Shown in pieces: positions 42,347-53,130 of a DNA stretch of 64,000 bases (its first letter is position 1; each line of letters begins with the position of its first letter). Under the pieces are notes generated by a model. The model saw only the letters and a list, made by a program, of their open reading frames with translations. It did no database searches and was not told the DNA's origin. The stretch comes from Arthrobacter sp. OY3WO11 (GTDB lineage Bacteria > Actinomycetota > Actinomycetes > Actinomycetales > Micrococcaceae): positions 2,156,715 through 2,220,714 of the forward strand of contig NZ_LWLP01000001.1 in NCBI RefSeq assembly GCF_001641125.1, read 5' to 3'. The position numbers and the translations under genes were made by a program.

Positions 42347-44368
42347 GTGGCAAATCCAGCAAGTTACAGGCCGAAGACGGGTGAAATTCCCACCAACCCC
42401 GGGGTGTACCGGTTCCGCGACCAGCACGGCCGGGTGATCTACGTGGGGAAGGCGAAAAGCCTGCGCTCCCGCCTGAACTCCTACTTCGCCAACCCCGCCG
42501 GACTGCTGCCCAAGACCTACGCCATGGTCCACGCGGCCAGCAGCGTCGAGTGGACCGTGGTGGGCAGCGAGCTTGAGTCGCTGCAGCTGGAGTACACCTG
42601 GATCAAGGAATTCAAGCCGCGCTTCAACGTGGTCTTCCGGGACGACAAAACCTACCCCTACCTGGCCGTGACCCTGAACGAGAAGTATCCGCGCGTCCAG
42701 GTGATGCGCGGCGACAAACGGAAGGGCACCCGCTACTTCGGTCCCTACACGGCCGGTGCCATCCGCGAGACCATGGACACCCTGCTCCGCGTCTTTCCGG
42801 TGCGGAGCTGCAGCGCCGGTGTATTCAAGCGTGCGGAAGCCAGCGGCCGGCCGTGCCTCCTGGGCTACATCGACAAGTGTTCAGCCCCCTGCGTAGGCCG
42901 GATTTCCCCGCCGGACCACCGTGCCCTGGCCGAGGACTTCTGCGCCTTTATGGGCGGGGAAGCCAAGCGCTTCATCGTCAAACTGGAAAAGCAGATGGCC
43001 GAAGCCGTGGCCGAGCTTGACTACGAGCGCGCCGCCCGGGTCCGTGATGACATCACCGCCCTGCGCAAGGTCTTTGAGCGCAATGCCGTGGTCCTCGCAG
43101 ACGAGACGGACGCCGATATCTTCGCCCTGCACGAGGACGAACTCGAAGCCGCCGTCCAGGTGTTCCACGTCCGCGGCGGCCGGATCCGCGGCCAGCGCGG
43201 CTGGGTGGTGGAAAAGGTGGAGGATTCCACCACCCCGGACCTTGTGGAGCATCTGCTGCAACAGGTTTACGGTGAAGACGGCGACAGCCACGGGAGGCTG
43301 CCCCGGGAGGTCCTGGTGCCTGTCACGCCAAGCAACGCCGACGAGCTGGCGCAGTGGCTCAGCGGACTCCGGGGCGCAAAGGTGGACGTCCGCGTGCCCC
43401 AGCGGGGGGACAAGGCCACACTTCTTTCCACCGTGAGGGAGAACGCCGAACACGCCCTGAAACTGCACAAGACACGGCGCGCCGGGGACCTCACCGTCAG
43501 GTCCCAGGCGCTCCAGGAACTCCAGGAGGCGCTGGACCTTCCGGTCCCGCTCCTGCGGATCGAGTGCTTCGACGTCTCACACGTCCAGGGCACCAACGTG
43601 GTGGCCTCCATGGTGGTCGTTGAGGACGGACTGCCCAAGAAATCCGACTACCGGAAGTTCTCGGTCACCGGAGCGGCCGCGGCGGACGATACCGCGGCCA
43701 TGCACGACGTGCTGACGCGCCGGTTCCGCCACTACCTCCAGGACAAGTCGGCACAGGTGGATGAGGCCGTCCTGGCCGGTTCCGCTGACAGGCCGGACCA
43801 GGGGCAGGACCCGGCACAGGGACAGGACAGCTCCCTGGACACCACCACGCCGGCGCCGCGGGCAAAGTTCGCCTATCCGCCCAACCTGGTGGTGGTGGAC
43901 GGCGGCAAGCCCCAGGTCAACGCTGCAGCCCGCGCCCTCGCGGACCTGGGCATCGAGGACGTCTACGTGGTGGGGCTTGCCAAGCGCCTGGAGGAAGTAT
44001 GGCTGCCGGACAGTGACTTCCCGGTGATCCTGCCCAGGACATCGCAGGGGCTGTACCTGCTGCAGCGGATCCGGGACGAGGCGCACCGGTTCGCCATCTC
44101 CTTCCACCGGCAAAAGCGCGGGAAGGCTATGACGGTCTCCGCCCTGGACGGGGTGCCGGGGCTCGGCGCGTCCAAGCGCAAGGCACTGCTGGCGCACTTC
44201 GGCTCGGTCAAGGGCGTCAAGGCGGCCTCGGCCGCGGAGCTGTCGCAGGCGAAAGGCATCGGGCCGGCCCTCGCCAGCGCGATCGTCAGCCACTTCGCGC
44301 CGGACGGTCCGGGCGCTGCTCCGGTGCCGGCCATCAATATGACCACCGGCGAAGTGATCGAAACTTAG
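42347..44368 (+). CDS. uvrC: excinuclease ABC subunit C
   Basis: A 673-residue UvrC, which makes both incisions in nucleotide excision repair. The N-terminal GIY-YIG nuclease is at residues about 15-95 ([20 protein letters not shown]). The UVR motif ([20 protein letters not shown]) is near 215. The RNase H-like nuclease has [19 protein letters not shown] near 405 and [12 protein letters not shown] near 520. Tandem helix-hairpin-helix motifs lie near the C-terminus ([20 protein letters not shown]). Between the two halves of the RNase H-like domain is a Gln/Asp/Pro-rich insertion (about 471-508). It is followed by rapZ-yvcK-whiA, the usual actinobacterial order. Confidence 0.97.
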   Translation: MANPASYRPKTGEIPTNPGVYRFRDQHGRVIYVGKAKSLRSRLNSYFANPAGLLPKTYAMVHAASSVEWTVVGSELESLQLEYTWIKEFKPRFNVVFRDDKTYPYLAVTLNEKYPRVQVMRGDKRKGTRYFGPYTAGAIRETMDTLLRVFPVRSCSAGVFKRAEASGRPCLLGYIDKCSAPCVGRISPPDHRALAEDFCAFMGGEAKRFIVKLEKQMAEAVAELDYERAARVRDDITALRKVFERNAVVLADETDADIFALHEDELEAAVQVFHVRGGRIRGQRGWVVEKVEDSTTPDLVEHLLQQVYGEDGDSHGRLPREVLVPVTPSNADELAQWLSGLRGAKVDVRVPQRGDKATLLSTVRENAEHALKLHKTRRAGDLTVRSQALQELQEALDLPVPLLRIECFDVSHVQGTNVVASMVVVEDGLPKKSDYRKFSVTGAAAADDTAAMHDVLTRRFRHYLQDKSAQVDEAVLAGSADRPDQGQDPAQGQDSSLDTTTPAPRAKFAYPPNLVVVDGGKPQVNAAARALADLGIEDVYVVGLAKRLEEVWLPDSDFPVILPRTSQGLYLLQRIRDEAHRFAISFHRQKRGKAMTVSALDGVPGLGASKRKALLAHFGSVKGVKAASAAELSQAKGIGPALASAIVSHFAPDGPGAAPVPAINMTTGEVIET

Positions 44369-44458
44369 CGGAGTTCCCTGAAACTTGGCTAGGGTAAAGA
44401 ACGGGGTTTCCGCCGACGCGGCAGCCTGCGGGACAACAACAGAAACGGGGCGGACTTA

Positions 44459-45382
44459 ATGGCAGACACGACGGCGGAATCCGGAGCCGGGGAGGACGGG
44501 CTGCAACCCGTCAAGCCCCTCGAAGCGGAGCTGCTGGTGGTCACCGGAATGTCCGGAGCCGGGCGGAGCACAGCCGCTGACGCGCTCGAGGACCACGGCT
44601 GGTACGTCGTGGAAAACCTGCCGCCGCAGATGCTCGGGACCCTGGCGGAGCTGGTGTCCCACGCCCCGCAGTCCATTCCGCGGCTCGCGGTGGTCATCGA
44701 TGTCCGCAGCAAGGGCCTTTTCGCGGATATCCGCGCCGCGCTGGGAGCCCTGGCCGCCAGCGGTGTCGCCTTCCGCGTGCTCTTCCTCGATGCCAGTGAC
44801 AATGTCCTGGTCCGAAGGTTCGAACAGGGCCGCCGGCCGCACCCCCTCCAGGCCGGAGGCCGGATCCTGGACGGCATCGCTGCAGAACGTGAGCTGCTCC
44901 AGGAACTCCGCGACAGCTCCGACGTCGTGCTGGATACCTCCGGCTACAACGTGCACGGCCTGGCCACCGCCATCACCGAACTGTTCAGCGAAACCGGCCC
45001 GGTGGCCCTGCGCCTGAACGTCATGAGCTTCGGCTTCAAGTACGGCCTGCCCGTGGACGCCAACTATGTGGCCGACGTCAGGTTCATCCCCAACCCCCAC
45101 TGGGTGCCCCAGCTGCGCCCCCATACCGGCCTGGACAAGGACGTCAGCGATTACGTGCTGGAGGCCGAGGGCGTCAAGAACTTCGTGGACCGCTACGTCA
45201 TGGCCCTGGAGCCTGTCCTGGACGGGTACCGCCGCGAGAACAAGCACTATGCCACCATTGCCGTGGGCTGCACGGGCGGCAAGCACCGCTCAGTCGCGGT
45301 CGCCGTCGAGCTTTCCAAGAAACTGGCGCAGTACCCACGAGTCACGGTGACCACCACCCACCGGGATCTGGGCCGGGAGTAA
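44459..45382 (+). CDS. rapZ: RNase adapter protein RapZ / YvcJ family P-loop protein
   Basis: A 307-residue nucleotide-binding protein of the RapZ/YvcJ family. Walker A GMSGAGRS is at about residues 30-37, followed by [13 protein letters not shown]. The C-terminal half has [34 protein letters not shown] and [17 protein letters not shown], all family signatures. In E. coli it guides a small RNA to RNase E; in Gram-positives its target is less clear. The stop shares its last bases with the yvcK start (TAATG). A possible promoter (TAGGGT near 44391-44396) lies upstream. Confidence 0.95.
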   Translation: MADTTAESGAGEDGLQPVKPLEAELLVVTGMSGAGRSTAADALEDHGWYVVENLPPQMLGTLAELVSHAPQSIPRLAVVIDVRSKGLFADIRAALGALAASGVAFRVLFLDASDNVLVRRFEQGRRPHPLQAGGRILDGIAAERELLQELRDSSDVVLDTSGYNVHGLATAITELFSETGPVALRLNVMSFGFKYGLPVDANYVADVRFIPNPHWVPQLRPHTGLDKDVSDYVLEAEGVKNFVDRYVMALEPVLDGYRRENKHYATIAVGCTGGKHRSVAVAVELSKKLAQYPRVTVTTTHRDLGRE

Positions 45383-46398
45383 TGTCGCTGTTCACCGGCG
45401 CCCTGCCGCTGGTCCCGCCCGCGGGGTCCGCAGCGGGCCAGCATGACAAGGGGCCAAACGTTGTTGCCCTCGGCGGCGGCCACGGCCTTTCTGCATCGCT
45501 CTCTGCCCTGCGCCTGCTCACCTCCGACCTGACGGCCGTGGTGACAGTAGCGGACGACGGCGGATCCTCCGGGCGCCTGCGCCAAGAGTACGGCGTCCTT
45601 CCGCCCGGCGACCTGCGGATGGCGCTGTCCGCCCTGTGCGACGACACAGACTGGGGACGCACCTGGCGGGACGTTATGCAGCACCGCTTCCGTCCCGGCA
45701 GGGGCCCGGGCGGATCTTTGGACGAACACGCCATGGGAAACCTCCTCATTGTGACCCTCTGGGAACTGCTGGGCGACGCCGTCGCCGGGCTCAGGTGGGC
45801 AGGCGCACTGCTGGGGGCACGCGGCCAGGTACTGCCCATGTCCACCGTGCCGCTCACCATCGAAGGGGATGTGCGCGTCGACGCCCCGGACGGCGGCACC
45901 GCGCTCCAGACCATACGGGGGCAGGCCCGCTGCGCCGTGGCAGGGTCCCTGGAGCAGGTGAGGCTCCTGCCCGAGGCAGCCCCGGCCTGCGTCGAAGCCC
46001 TCACCGCCATCGAGCTCGCTGACTGGGTGATCCTGGGCCCCGGCTCCTGGTACACCTCCGTTCTGCCGCACCTCCTCCTGCCCGAGATGCGCCAGGCACT
46101 GTGCCAGACTCCGGCCAAGCGCTGCCTGACCATGAACCTGGCCACGGACACGAAGGAAACAACGGGCATGTCCGCCGCCGACCACCTGGACGTGCTGCGG
46201 CGCTACGCTCCGGAGTTCAGCGTTGACGTGGTCCTTGCCGATCCCGCCTCTGTCCCGGACCGGCAGGAGTTCGAGAAAGCCGCCGCGATGATCGGCGCCG
46301 AGGTGGTCTTGGGTAAAGTAGGGGCGTCGGGACGCCGTCCCGTCCATGACCCCTTGCGTCTGGCGACGGCGTACCAGGACATTTTTGGGAACAGTTAG
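45382..46398 (+). CDS. yvcK: YvcK/GlmR family UDP-sugar-binding protein
   Basis: A 338-residue protein of the YvcK (CofD-like) family, which binds UDP-N-acetylglucosamine and adjusts carbon flow to cell-wall precursors during gluconeogenic growth. The nucleotide-binding signatures are VVALGGGHGLSASLSALRLL and VTVADDGGSSGRLRQEYGVLP, in outline. They are followed by DWVILGPGSWYTSVLPHLL and TMNLATDTKETTGMS. The start codon overlaps the rapZ stop. Neighbours rapZ and whiA are invariant in Gram-positive genomes. Confidence 0.95.
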   Translation: MSLFTGALPLVPPAGSAAGQHDKGPNVVALGGGHGLSASLSALRLLTSDLTAVVTVADDGGSSGRLRQEYGVLPPGDLRMALSALCDDTDWGRTWRDVMQHRFRPGRGPGGSLDEHAMGNLLIVTLWELLGDAVAGLRWAGALLGARGQVLPMSTVPLTIEGDVRVDAPDGGTALQTIRGQARCAVAGSLEQVRLLPEAAPACVEALTAIELADWVILGPGSWYTSVLPHLLLPEMRQALCQTPAKRCLTMNLATDTKETTGMSAADHLDVLRRYAPEFSVDVVLADPASVPDRQEFEKAAAMIGAEVVLGKVGASGRRPVHDPLRLATAYQDIFGNS

Positions 46399-46407
46399 GA
46401 AGGTGCC

Positions 46408-47388
46408 ATGGCACTGACAGCATCGGTCAAAGAAGAACTGTCCCGTCTGGACATCAAGAAGTCATCAGTGCGCAAGGCCGAGGTTTCCGCCATGCTCCGT
46501 TTTGCCGGCGGGCTGCACATCATTTCCGGCCGCATCGTCATCGAGGCGGAAGTGGACCTCGCCTCCACGGCGCGGCGCCTGCGGGCAGCCATCGCTGAAG
46601 TCTATGGACACCAGAGCGAAATCATCGTGGTCTCCGCCGGGGGACTGCGCCGGGCCAGCCGCTACGTGGTCCGGGTGGTCCGCGACGGCGAGGCGCTGGC
46701 ACGCCAGACCGGCCTCCTCGACGGCCGCGGCCGTCCCGTGCGCGGGCTGCCGTCCGCCGTCGTCAACGGGTCCGCCGCTGACGCCGAAGCCGTCTGGCGC
46801 GGCGCTTTCCTGGCGCACGGTTCGCTGACGGAACCCGGACGTTCCTCCTCCCTTGAGGTCACCTGCCCGGGGCCGGAGTCCGCACTGGCGCTCGTTGGGG
46901 CGGCACGCCGGCTGGACATCCAGGCGAAGGCCCGCGAAGTCCGCGGCGTGGACCGGGTGGTCATCCGCGACGGGGACACCATCGCGGCCCTCCTCACCCG
47001 GATGGGTGCCCATGATGCGCTAATGGTGTGGGAGGAACGGCGGATGCGCAAGGAAGTGCGTGCCACCGCCAACCGCCTGGCCAACTTTGACGACGCCAAC
47101 CTGCGCCGCTCCGCCCAGGCGGCCGTGGCTGCCGGCGCACGCGTGGACCGGGCCCTCGAGATCCTTGGCGACGACGTTCCGGACCACCTCAAGTACGCCG
47201 GCGAACTTCGGGTGGCGCACAAGCAGGCCAGCCTGGATGAGCTGGGACGCCTCGCGGACCCGGTCATGACCAAGGACGCCATTGCCGGCAGGATCCGCCG
47301 GCTGCTGGCCATGGCGGACAAGCGCGCCCTCGATCTCGGCATCCCGGGGACCGACGCCAATGTGACGCCTGAAATGCTGGACGAGTGA
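46408..47388 (+). CDS. whiA: sporulation/cell-division regulator WhiA
   Basis: A 326-residue WhiA. The N-terminal part is a degenerate LAGLIDADG homing-endonuclease fold ([20 protein letters not shown] and [20 protein letters not shown]). The C-terminal helix-turn-helix region is [20 protein letters not shown] followed by [18 protein letters not shown]. In streptomycetes it works with WhiB in sporulation; in non-sporulating actinobacteria it affects division. GGAAGG precedes the ATG, and only nine bases separate it from yvcK. It ends the uvrC-rapZ-yvcK-whiA cluster. Confidence 0.96.
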   Translation: MALTASVKEELSRLDIKKSSVRKAEVSAMLRFAGGLHIISGRIVIEAEVDLASTARRLRAAIAEVYGHQSEIIVVSAGGLRRASRYVVRVVRDGEALARQTGLLDGRGRPVRGLPSAVVNGSAADAEAVWRGAFLAHGSLTEPGRSSSLEVTCPGPESALALVGAARRLDIQAKAREVRGVDRVVIRDGDTIAALLTRMGAHDALMVWEERRMRKEVRATANRLANFDDANLRRSAQAAVAAGARVDRALEILGDDVPDHLKYAGELRVAHKQASLDELGRLADPVMTKDAIAGRIRRLLAMADKRALDLGIPGTDANVTPEMLDE

Positions 47389-47411
47389 CAGCCCCATAGA
47401 ATCAAAAAGAT

Positions 47412-47432
47412 TCCGGGCGCCAGCCGCCCGGA
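47412..47432. terminator. hairpin after whiA
   Basis: An 8-base stem (TCCGGGCG / CGCCCGGA) with a CCAGC loop. It is a modest terminator candidate between whiA and sodA. Confidence 0.45.
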
Positions 47433-47487
47433 TGCATAATCCGAGAGTTACCAACCGGACCGAATGTCCACGATATTGGAGGATTTT

Positions 47488-48114
47488 GTGACCGAGTACG
47501 TATTGCCCGAACTCAGCTACGATTACGCCGCCCTGGAGCCGCACATTTCCGCGCGCATCATGGAGCTGCACCACAGCAAGCACCACGCAGCCTACGTGGC
47601 CGGCGCCAACAACGCCCTGGCCCAGCTGGCTGAAGCCCGGGAGAAGGGCGACTTCGCCAACATCAACCGGCTCTCCAAGGACCTCGCATTCCACACCGGC
47701 GGGCACGTCAACCACTCGGTGTTCTGGAACAACCTCTCCCCGGACGGTGGCGACAAGCCCGAGGGTGAGCTCGCAGCGGCCATCGATGACGCATTTGGCT
47801 CCTTCGACGCGTTCCGTGCCCAGTTCTCAGCGGCAGCACTTGGCCTGCAGGGTTCCGGCTGGGGCTTCCTCGCCTACGAACCCATCGGCGGCAACCTGGT
47901 CATCGAGCAGCTGTACGACCAGCAGGGCAACGTGGCGCTCGGCACCACCCCTCTCCTGATGCTGGACATGTGGGAGCACGCCTTCTACCTGGACTACGTC
48001 AACGTGAAGGCCGACTACGTCAAGGCGTTCTGGAACATCGTCAACTGGGCCGACGTCGCAAAGCGATTCGAAGCTGCCCGCACCAGCGCCACGGGGCTCA
48101 TCACCCTCCCGTAG
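47488..48114 (+). CDS. sodA: superoxide dismutase, probably Mn type
   Basis: A 208-residue Fe/Mn superoxide dismutase that converts superoxide to peroxide and oxygen in the cytoplasm. The metal ligands are His28 ([11 protein letters not shown]), His76 ([10 protein letters not shown]), Asp160 and His164 ([12 protein letters not shown]). Residue 145 is Gln (LYDQQGN). In mycobacterial homologues Gln at this place goes with manganese and His with iron, so Mn is the likely metal. The start is GTG 47488, with GGAGG at 47478-47482; an ATG at 47464 adds eight unconserved residues. A GC-rich hairpin follows. Confidence 0.96.
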   Translation: MTEYVLPELSYDYAALEPHISARIMELHHSKHHAAYVAGANNALAQLAEAREKGDFANINRLSKDLAFHTGGHVNHSVFWNNLSPDGGDKPEGELAAAIDDAFGSFDAFRAQFSAAALGLQGSGWGFLAYEPIGGNLVIEQLYDQQGNVALGTTPLLMLDMWEHAFYLDYVNVKADYVKAFWNIVNWADVAKRFEAARTSATGLITLP

Positions 48115-48183
48115 TGAGGTGCGCCGCACTGCGGTGTAACAAACTTCACAATCCGGACATATAAAGGCCGGGATGTGGACGGG

Positions 48184-48207
48184 CCGCCCCCGCACTTGCG
48201 GGGGCGG
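48184..48207. terminator. terminator after sodA
   Basis: A perfect 10-base GC stem (48184-48193 with 48198-48207) and an ACTT loop. No T-run follows. Confidence 0.65.
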
Positions 48208-48237
48208 ACCCAGTTAAACGTAAGATAGGTCACGGAA

Positions 48238-49387
<1,150 letters not shown>

Positions 49388-49397
49388 GGTTAGACAC

Positions 49398-50624
49398 ATG
49401 ACATCAAACACCCTCAACGAACTCATCGCTGAAGGTGTCCGCGGGCGGTACATTCTGGTTCGAAGCGACCTGAATGTGCCGCTCGACGGCTCTACAGTCA
49501 CTGACGACGGCCGCATCAGGGCCTCACTGCCAGTGCTGTCAAAGCTCACGGACGCCGGTGCCCGCGTGCTGGTAACAGCCCACCTCGGACGCCCCAAGGG
49601 CGCTCCCGAGGAGAAATACTCCCTTCGGCCCGCAGCAAGCCGCCTGGCTGAACTGGCCGGCTTCAGGGTTACCCTCGCTCCCGACACTGTCGGCAGCGCC
49701 GCCAAAGAAGGAGCAGCGTCCCTGCAGGACGGCGAAGTCCTCGTCCTCGAGAACGTCCGCTTCGATCCCCGCGAAACCAGCAAGGACGACGCCGAGCGTG
49801 GCGCCTTCGCTGACGAGCTGGTGGCCCTGACCGGTGACAACGGCGCCTACGTGGACGACGCCTTCGGAGCCGTGCACCGCAAGCACGCCAGCGTGTACGA
49901 CGTCGCCACCCGGCTTCCGTCCTACCTCGGCGACCTTGTGCACACCGAGGTGGAGGTCCTGCGGAAGCTCACCACGGACACCCAGCGCCCCTACGTGGTG
50001 GTGCTGGGAGGCTCCAAGGTCTCGGACAAGCTGGCCGTCATCGACAACCTCCTGGGCAAGGCTGACACCATCCTGGTGGGCGGCGGAATGCTCTTCACGT
50101 TCCTCGCCGCAGCCGGGCACAAGGTGGCCTCCAGCCTGCTCGAGGAGGACCAGATTCCCGTGGTCCAGGACTACCTCAGGCGCGCAGCGGATGCCGGCAC
50201 GGAGTTCGTGGTGCCCACGGACGTCGTGGTGGCGGAGAAGTTCGCGGCAGACGCCGCCCACGAGACTGTCCCTGCGGACAACATCGAGGGCAGCAGCTTC
50301 GGCGCCCAGGGCATCGGACTGGACATTGGACCGGACTCGGCGGCCGTATTCGCCGAGCGGATCAAGGGAGCCAAAACGGTGTTCTGGAACGGTCCGATGG
50401 GGGTCTTCGAGTTCGAAGCCTTCTCCGCCGGCACCCGCGCCATCGCCCAGGCCCTCACCGAAACCGAAGCGTTCACCGTGGTGGGCGGCGGCGACTCAGC
50501 CGCTGCCGTCCGTACGCTCGGGTTCGCCGACGACCAGTTCGGCCATATTTCCACCGGCGGCGGTGCCAGCCTGGAATACCTCGAAGGCAAGGAACTGCCG
50601 GGGCTCAGCGTCCTGGACCGGTAA
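49398..50624 (+). CDS. pgk: phosphoglycerate kinase
   Basis: A 408-residue phosphoglycerate kinase, making ATP from 1,3-bisphosphoglycerate. The N-terminal substrate-binding motif is [26 protein letters not shown] and the hinge region follow. The nucleotide-binding part has [22 protein letters not shown] and [11 protein letters not shown]. The ATG at 49398 is ten bases after the gap stop; an earlier in-frame start (49305) would lie inside gap. A long hairpin separates it from tpiA. Confidence 0.98.
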   Translation: MTSNTLNELIAEGVRGRYILVRSDLNVPLDGSTVTDDGRIRASLPVLSKLTDAGARVLVTAHLGRPKGAPEEKYSLRPAASRLAELAGFRVTLAPDTVGSAAKEGAASLQDGEVLVLENVRFDPRETSKDDAERGAFADELVALTGDNGAYVDDAFGAVHRKHASVYDVATRLPSYLGDLVHTEVEVLRKLTTDTQRPYVVVLGGSKVSDKLAVIDNLLGKADTILVGGGMLFTFLAAAGHKVASSLLEEDQIPVVQDYLRRAADAGTEFVVPTDVVVAEKFAADAAHETVPADNIEGSSFGAQGIGLDIGPDSAAVFAERIKGAKTVFWNGPMGVFEFEAFSAGTRAIAQALTETEAFTVVGGGDSAAAVRTLGFADDQFGHISTGGGASLEYLEGKELPGLSVLDR

Positions 50625-50661
50625 TTTCCTCCGGCAGCAGTACCTGACCCTTCAGCCCCTC

Positions 50662-50696
50662 CGGCCGGCAGGTTGCCCACGGCAGCCTGCCGGCCG
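50662..50696. terminator. long intercistronic hairpin between pgk and tpiA
   Basis: The arms CGGCCGGCAGG / CCTGCCGGCCG are extended by an inner GCC-CAC-GGC hairpin across a two-base internal mismatch. No T-run follows and the next gene is 30 bases on, so it probably acts as a partial terminator or mRNA processing/stability element. Confidence 0.6.
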
Positions 50697-50725
50697 AACA
50701 CTTATCAAGAACTTTTGGAGAATAC

Positions 50726-51541
50726 GTGACAACGTCAACGAACGGCGCTTTCGACCGCAAGCCATTCATCGCGGGCAACTGGAAGATGAACATGGACCAC
50801 GTGCAGGGCATCACCCTGCTGCAGAAACTTGCCTGGACCCTTTCCGACGCGAAGCACGACTACAGCCGGGTTGAGGTTGCCGTCTTCCCGCCGTTCACGG
50901 ACCTCCGCGGCGTCCAGACCCTTGTCCAGGGCGATGACCTGGATGTCGCCTACGGCGGGCAGGACCTCTCACAGTTCGACTCCGGCGCCTACACTGGCGA
51001 TATCTCCGGCCAGTTCCTGAACAAGCTCGGCTGCAAGTACGTCCTGGTGGGCCACAGCGAACGCCGCACCATCCACAACGAATCCGACGACGTCCTCAAC
51101 GCCAAGGTCAAGGCTGCCTTCAAGCACGGCGTCACGCCCGTGCTCTGCGTCGGGGAAGGCCTGGAGATCCGCCAGGCGGGCACCCACGTCAACCACACGC
51201 TTGAGCAGCTGCGTGCCGGTGTGTCCGGGCTGACCGCCGACCAGGCCGCTGAGCTCGTCGTCGCCTACGAACCCGTCTGGGCCATCGGTACCGGTGAAGT
51301 AGCCGGACCGGACGACGCGCAGGAGATGTGCGCGGCAATCCGTGCCGAGCTTGAGCAGCTGTTCGGAGCGGACACAGCAGCGAAGACGCGCTTGCTGTAC
51401 GGCGGTTCGGTCAAGGCCAACAACGCGGCCGCAATCCTCAAGGAACGCGACGTTGATGGCCTGCTGGTGGGTGGCGCGAGCCTCGATCCGGCCGAGTTTG
51501 CTAATATTGTCAGGTTCGAGAGTCACCTGGTGACGGACTAG
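50726..51541 (+). CDS. tpiA: triosephosphate isomerase
   Basis: A 271-residue triosephosphate isomerase interconverting dihydroxyacetone phosphate and glyceraldehyde-3-phosphate. The catalytic set is complete: Asn18 and Lys20 in AGNWKMN, the His in [10 protein letters not shown], and the Glu in [13 protein letters not shown]. The phosphate-binding loop is [13 protein letters not shown], then [14 protein letters not shown] start with GGAG at 50717-50720. It follows pgk after a hairpin and is followed by secG at 50 bases. Confidence 0.98.
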   Translation: MTTSTNGAFDRKPFIAGNWKMNMDHVQGITLLQKLAWTLSDAKHDYSRVEVAVFPPFTDLRGVQTLVQGDDLDVAYGGQDLSQFDSGAYTGDISGQFLNKLGCKYVLVGHSERRTIHNESDDVLNAKVKAAFKHGVTPVLCVGEGLEIRQAGTHVNHTLEQLRAGVSGLTADQAAELVVAYEPVWAIGTGEVAGPDDAQEMCAAIRAELEQLFGADTAAKTRLLYGGSVKANNAAAILKERDVDGLLVGGASLDPAEFANIVRFESHLVTD

Positions 51542-51591
51542 TCCGTCCCGCCGCGCACACTCCCGCAATTCCAACTTCCTGAAAGGCCGTC

Positions 51592-51849
51592 GTGGACGTT
51601 CTTCATGTCATTCTGCAGATCCTTCTGGGCATCACCAGCCTCCTGCTGACGCTGCTCATCCTCCTCCACAAGGGACGGGGCGGCGGGATGTCGGACATGT
51701 TCGGCGGCGGCATGAGCTCCGGACTCAGCTCCTCGGGTGTTGCCGAACGCAACCTGAACAGGTTCACCGTCGTCCTCGGCGTCACCTGGGGAATGGTCAT
51801 CATCGCACTGGGCCTGATCATGCGCTTCAGCGGAGGCGGAGACTCCTGA
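51592..51849 (+). CDS. secG: preprotein translocase subunit SecG
   Basis: An 85-residue SecG, the small subunit of the SecYEG channel. Two membrane helices flank the typical loop: HVILQILLGITSLLLTLLIL, then HKGRGGGMSDMFGGGMSSGL, then a second helix about residues 58-78. GTG start with GAAAGG upstream. The tpiA-secG linkage is common in Gram-positive genomes and here they are likely co-transcribed. Confidence 0.94.
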   Translation: MDVLHVILQILLGITSLLLTLLILLHKGRGGGMSDMFGGGMSSGLSSSGVAERNLNRFTVVLGVTWGMVIIALGLIMRFSGGGDS

Positions 51850-51909
51850 TCCCGTAGCCCGGGAAAAGGCACCGCGCGGACACTGCCGCTGCGCGGATCA
51901 GAGAACTAA

Positions 51910-51940
51910 ACTGTGGCTGTCGGTTCCCGACAGCCACAGT
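51910..51940. terminator. intrinsic terminator after secG
   Basis: A perfect 14-base stem (51910-51923 with 51927-51940) with a TTC loop, followed by CTTTGTTT. It ends the glycolytic operon 27 bases before rbpA. Confidence 0.85.
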
Positions 51941-51966
51941 CTTTGTTTAACCAGTCAGGAGTCCCG

Positions 51967-52359
51967 ATGATTCATCCGGCATCAGGCTTCCGCGGCACGC
52001 GGGCGGGCGTCACGGTAGGGACGGGTTCCAGCTTCGAGTCAGAGGATCACGGCAAGGCGCTACCCCGTATCCAGGTTTCCTATTGGTGCGCCAAGGGGCA
52101 CGAGACGAGGCCGGTTTTCGTCAAGCTTCCCGAGGACCAGATTCCGCTGGTGTGGGACTGCCGGCGCTGCGGGGCCCCCGCGTCACGGGACGGGCAGGCA
52201 GCGGCGGCCGCGGACGCCATGGACGACGGCTACAAGACACACCTCGAATACGTTAAAGAGCGGCGCTCCGGCCAGGACGCCGAAGACGTCCTGGCCGGAG
52301 CGCTCGAAAAACTACGCGCCCGCGGCGTCCTTGCGGACGAGCTGCTGCGGGACACGTGA
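51967..52359 (+). CDS. rbpA: RNA polymerase-binding protein RbpA
   Basis: A 130-residue RbpA, an actinobacterial factor that binds the sigma subunit and promoter DNA to stabilise open complexes. It opens MIHPASGFRGTRAGVTVG, then has the core domain SYWCAKGHETRPVFVKLPED (outline) with the metal-site cysteines WDCRRCG. The basic linker and the sigma-interacting helix (YKTHLEYVKERRSGQDAEDV) follow. AGGAG precedes the ATG at 51967; an earlier in-frame GTG would lie in the terminator. Its last 48 bases overlap the end of the convergent pgl gene. Confidence 0.95.
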   Translation: MIHPASGFRGTRAGVTVGTGSSFESEDHGKALPRIQVSYWCAKGHETRPVFVKLPEDQIPLVWDCRRCGAPASRDGQAAAAADAMDDGYKTHLEYVKERRSGQDAEDVLAGALEKLRARGVLADELLRDT

Positions 52360-53130
52360 CGCGGCGTTCTCGTCAATAAGCCACAGGGTCCGGGACGTAC
52401 CCCGCGGCCCTGCTGCCGGGACCTGCACCGGGTTGGCGCCCGCCAGGGCCAGCCCTACCGCGCCGGCCTTGTCCTGTCCTGCCACCACCATCCACACCTC
52501 AGAAGCGGTGTTGATGGCCGGCAGCGTCAGGGAGACCCGCAGCGGCGGCGGCTTGGGTGAATTCCGGACGCCTACCACCGTGCTTTCCTTTTCACGGACA
52601 CCGCCCTGCTCAGGAAACAGCGAGGCGATATGCGCGTCCGGGCCCACACCCAGCAGGACAACGTCCAGGCGGGGGAGGGCAGCGGGTTCTTCGGGCCGGT
52701 CATCGGACATGTCCGCGGCGTGCTCGGCCGCCGCGGCTTCCCGAAGCCTCCGCGCGTAGTCTGCGGCCGCCTCTTCCGGGCCGCCGAAATCATCCGAAGA
52801 CCCGGGCTCATGGATCCGCTCAGGGTCCACGGGTATGTGCGAGAGCAGCGCCCCGAACGCCTGGGTGGTATTCCGGTCCGGGTCCCCGGCGGGAAGGAAG
52901 CGTTCGTCGCCCCACCAGAAATTCACCTTGGACCAGTCGACGGCCGGAGCCGCCGGAGAGTCCGCAACCGCTTTGAGCGTGCCGATGCCCACGGTTCCGC
53001 CGGTCAGCACCACGGTGGCCTCGCCAAACTTATCCTGCACATCAACAAGCTTTGTGATCAGGCGGGCGGCGATGGCGGCCATCAGGACGGACGAGTCAGG
53101 ATGAATGCTTACTCTTGGGTCAACGCTCAC
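52312..53130 (-). CDS. pgl: 6-phosphogluconolactonase
   Basis: A 272-residue 6-phosphogluconolactonase (DevB/Pgl type), hydrolysing the lactone made by Zwf. Family motifs are VVLTGGTVGIGTLKAV, FWWGDERFLPAGDPDRN, LDVVLLGVGPDAHIASLFP and RVSLTLPAINTASEVWMVV. There is a charged insertion (PEEAAADYARRLREAAAAEH). It is the last gene of the tkt-tal-pgi-zwf-opcA-pgl block. Its start overlaps the end of opcA by 11 bases. At its 3' end it runs 48 bases into the opposing rbpA gene, so the two transcripts must overlap. Confidence 0.94.
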   Translation of the reverse strand: MSVDPRVSIHPDSSVLMAAIAARLITKLVDVQDKFGEATVVLTGGTVGIGTLKAVADSPAAPAVDWSKVNFWWGDERFLPAGDPDRNTTQAFGALLSHIPVDPERIHEPGSSDDFGGPEEAAADYARRLREAAAAEHAADMSDDRPEEPAALPRLDVVLLGVGPDAHIASLFPEQGGVREKESTVVGVRNSPKPPPLRVSLTLPAINTASEVWMVVAGQDKAGAVGLALAGANPVQVPAAGPRGTSRTLWLIDENAASRVPQQLVRKDAAGA

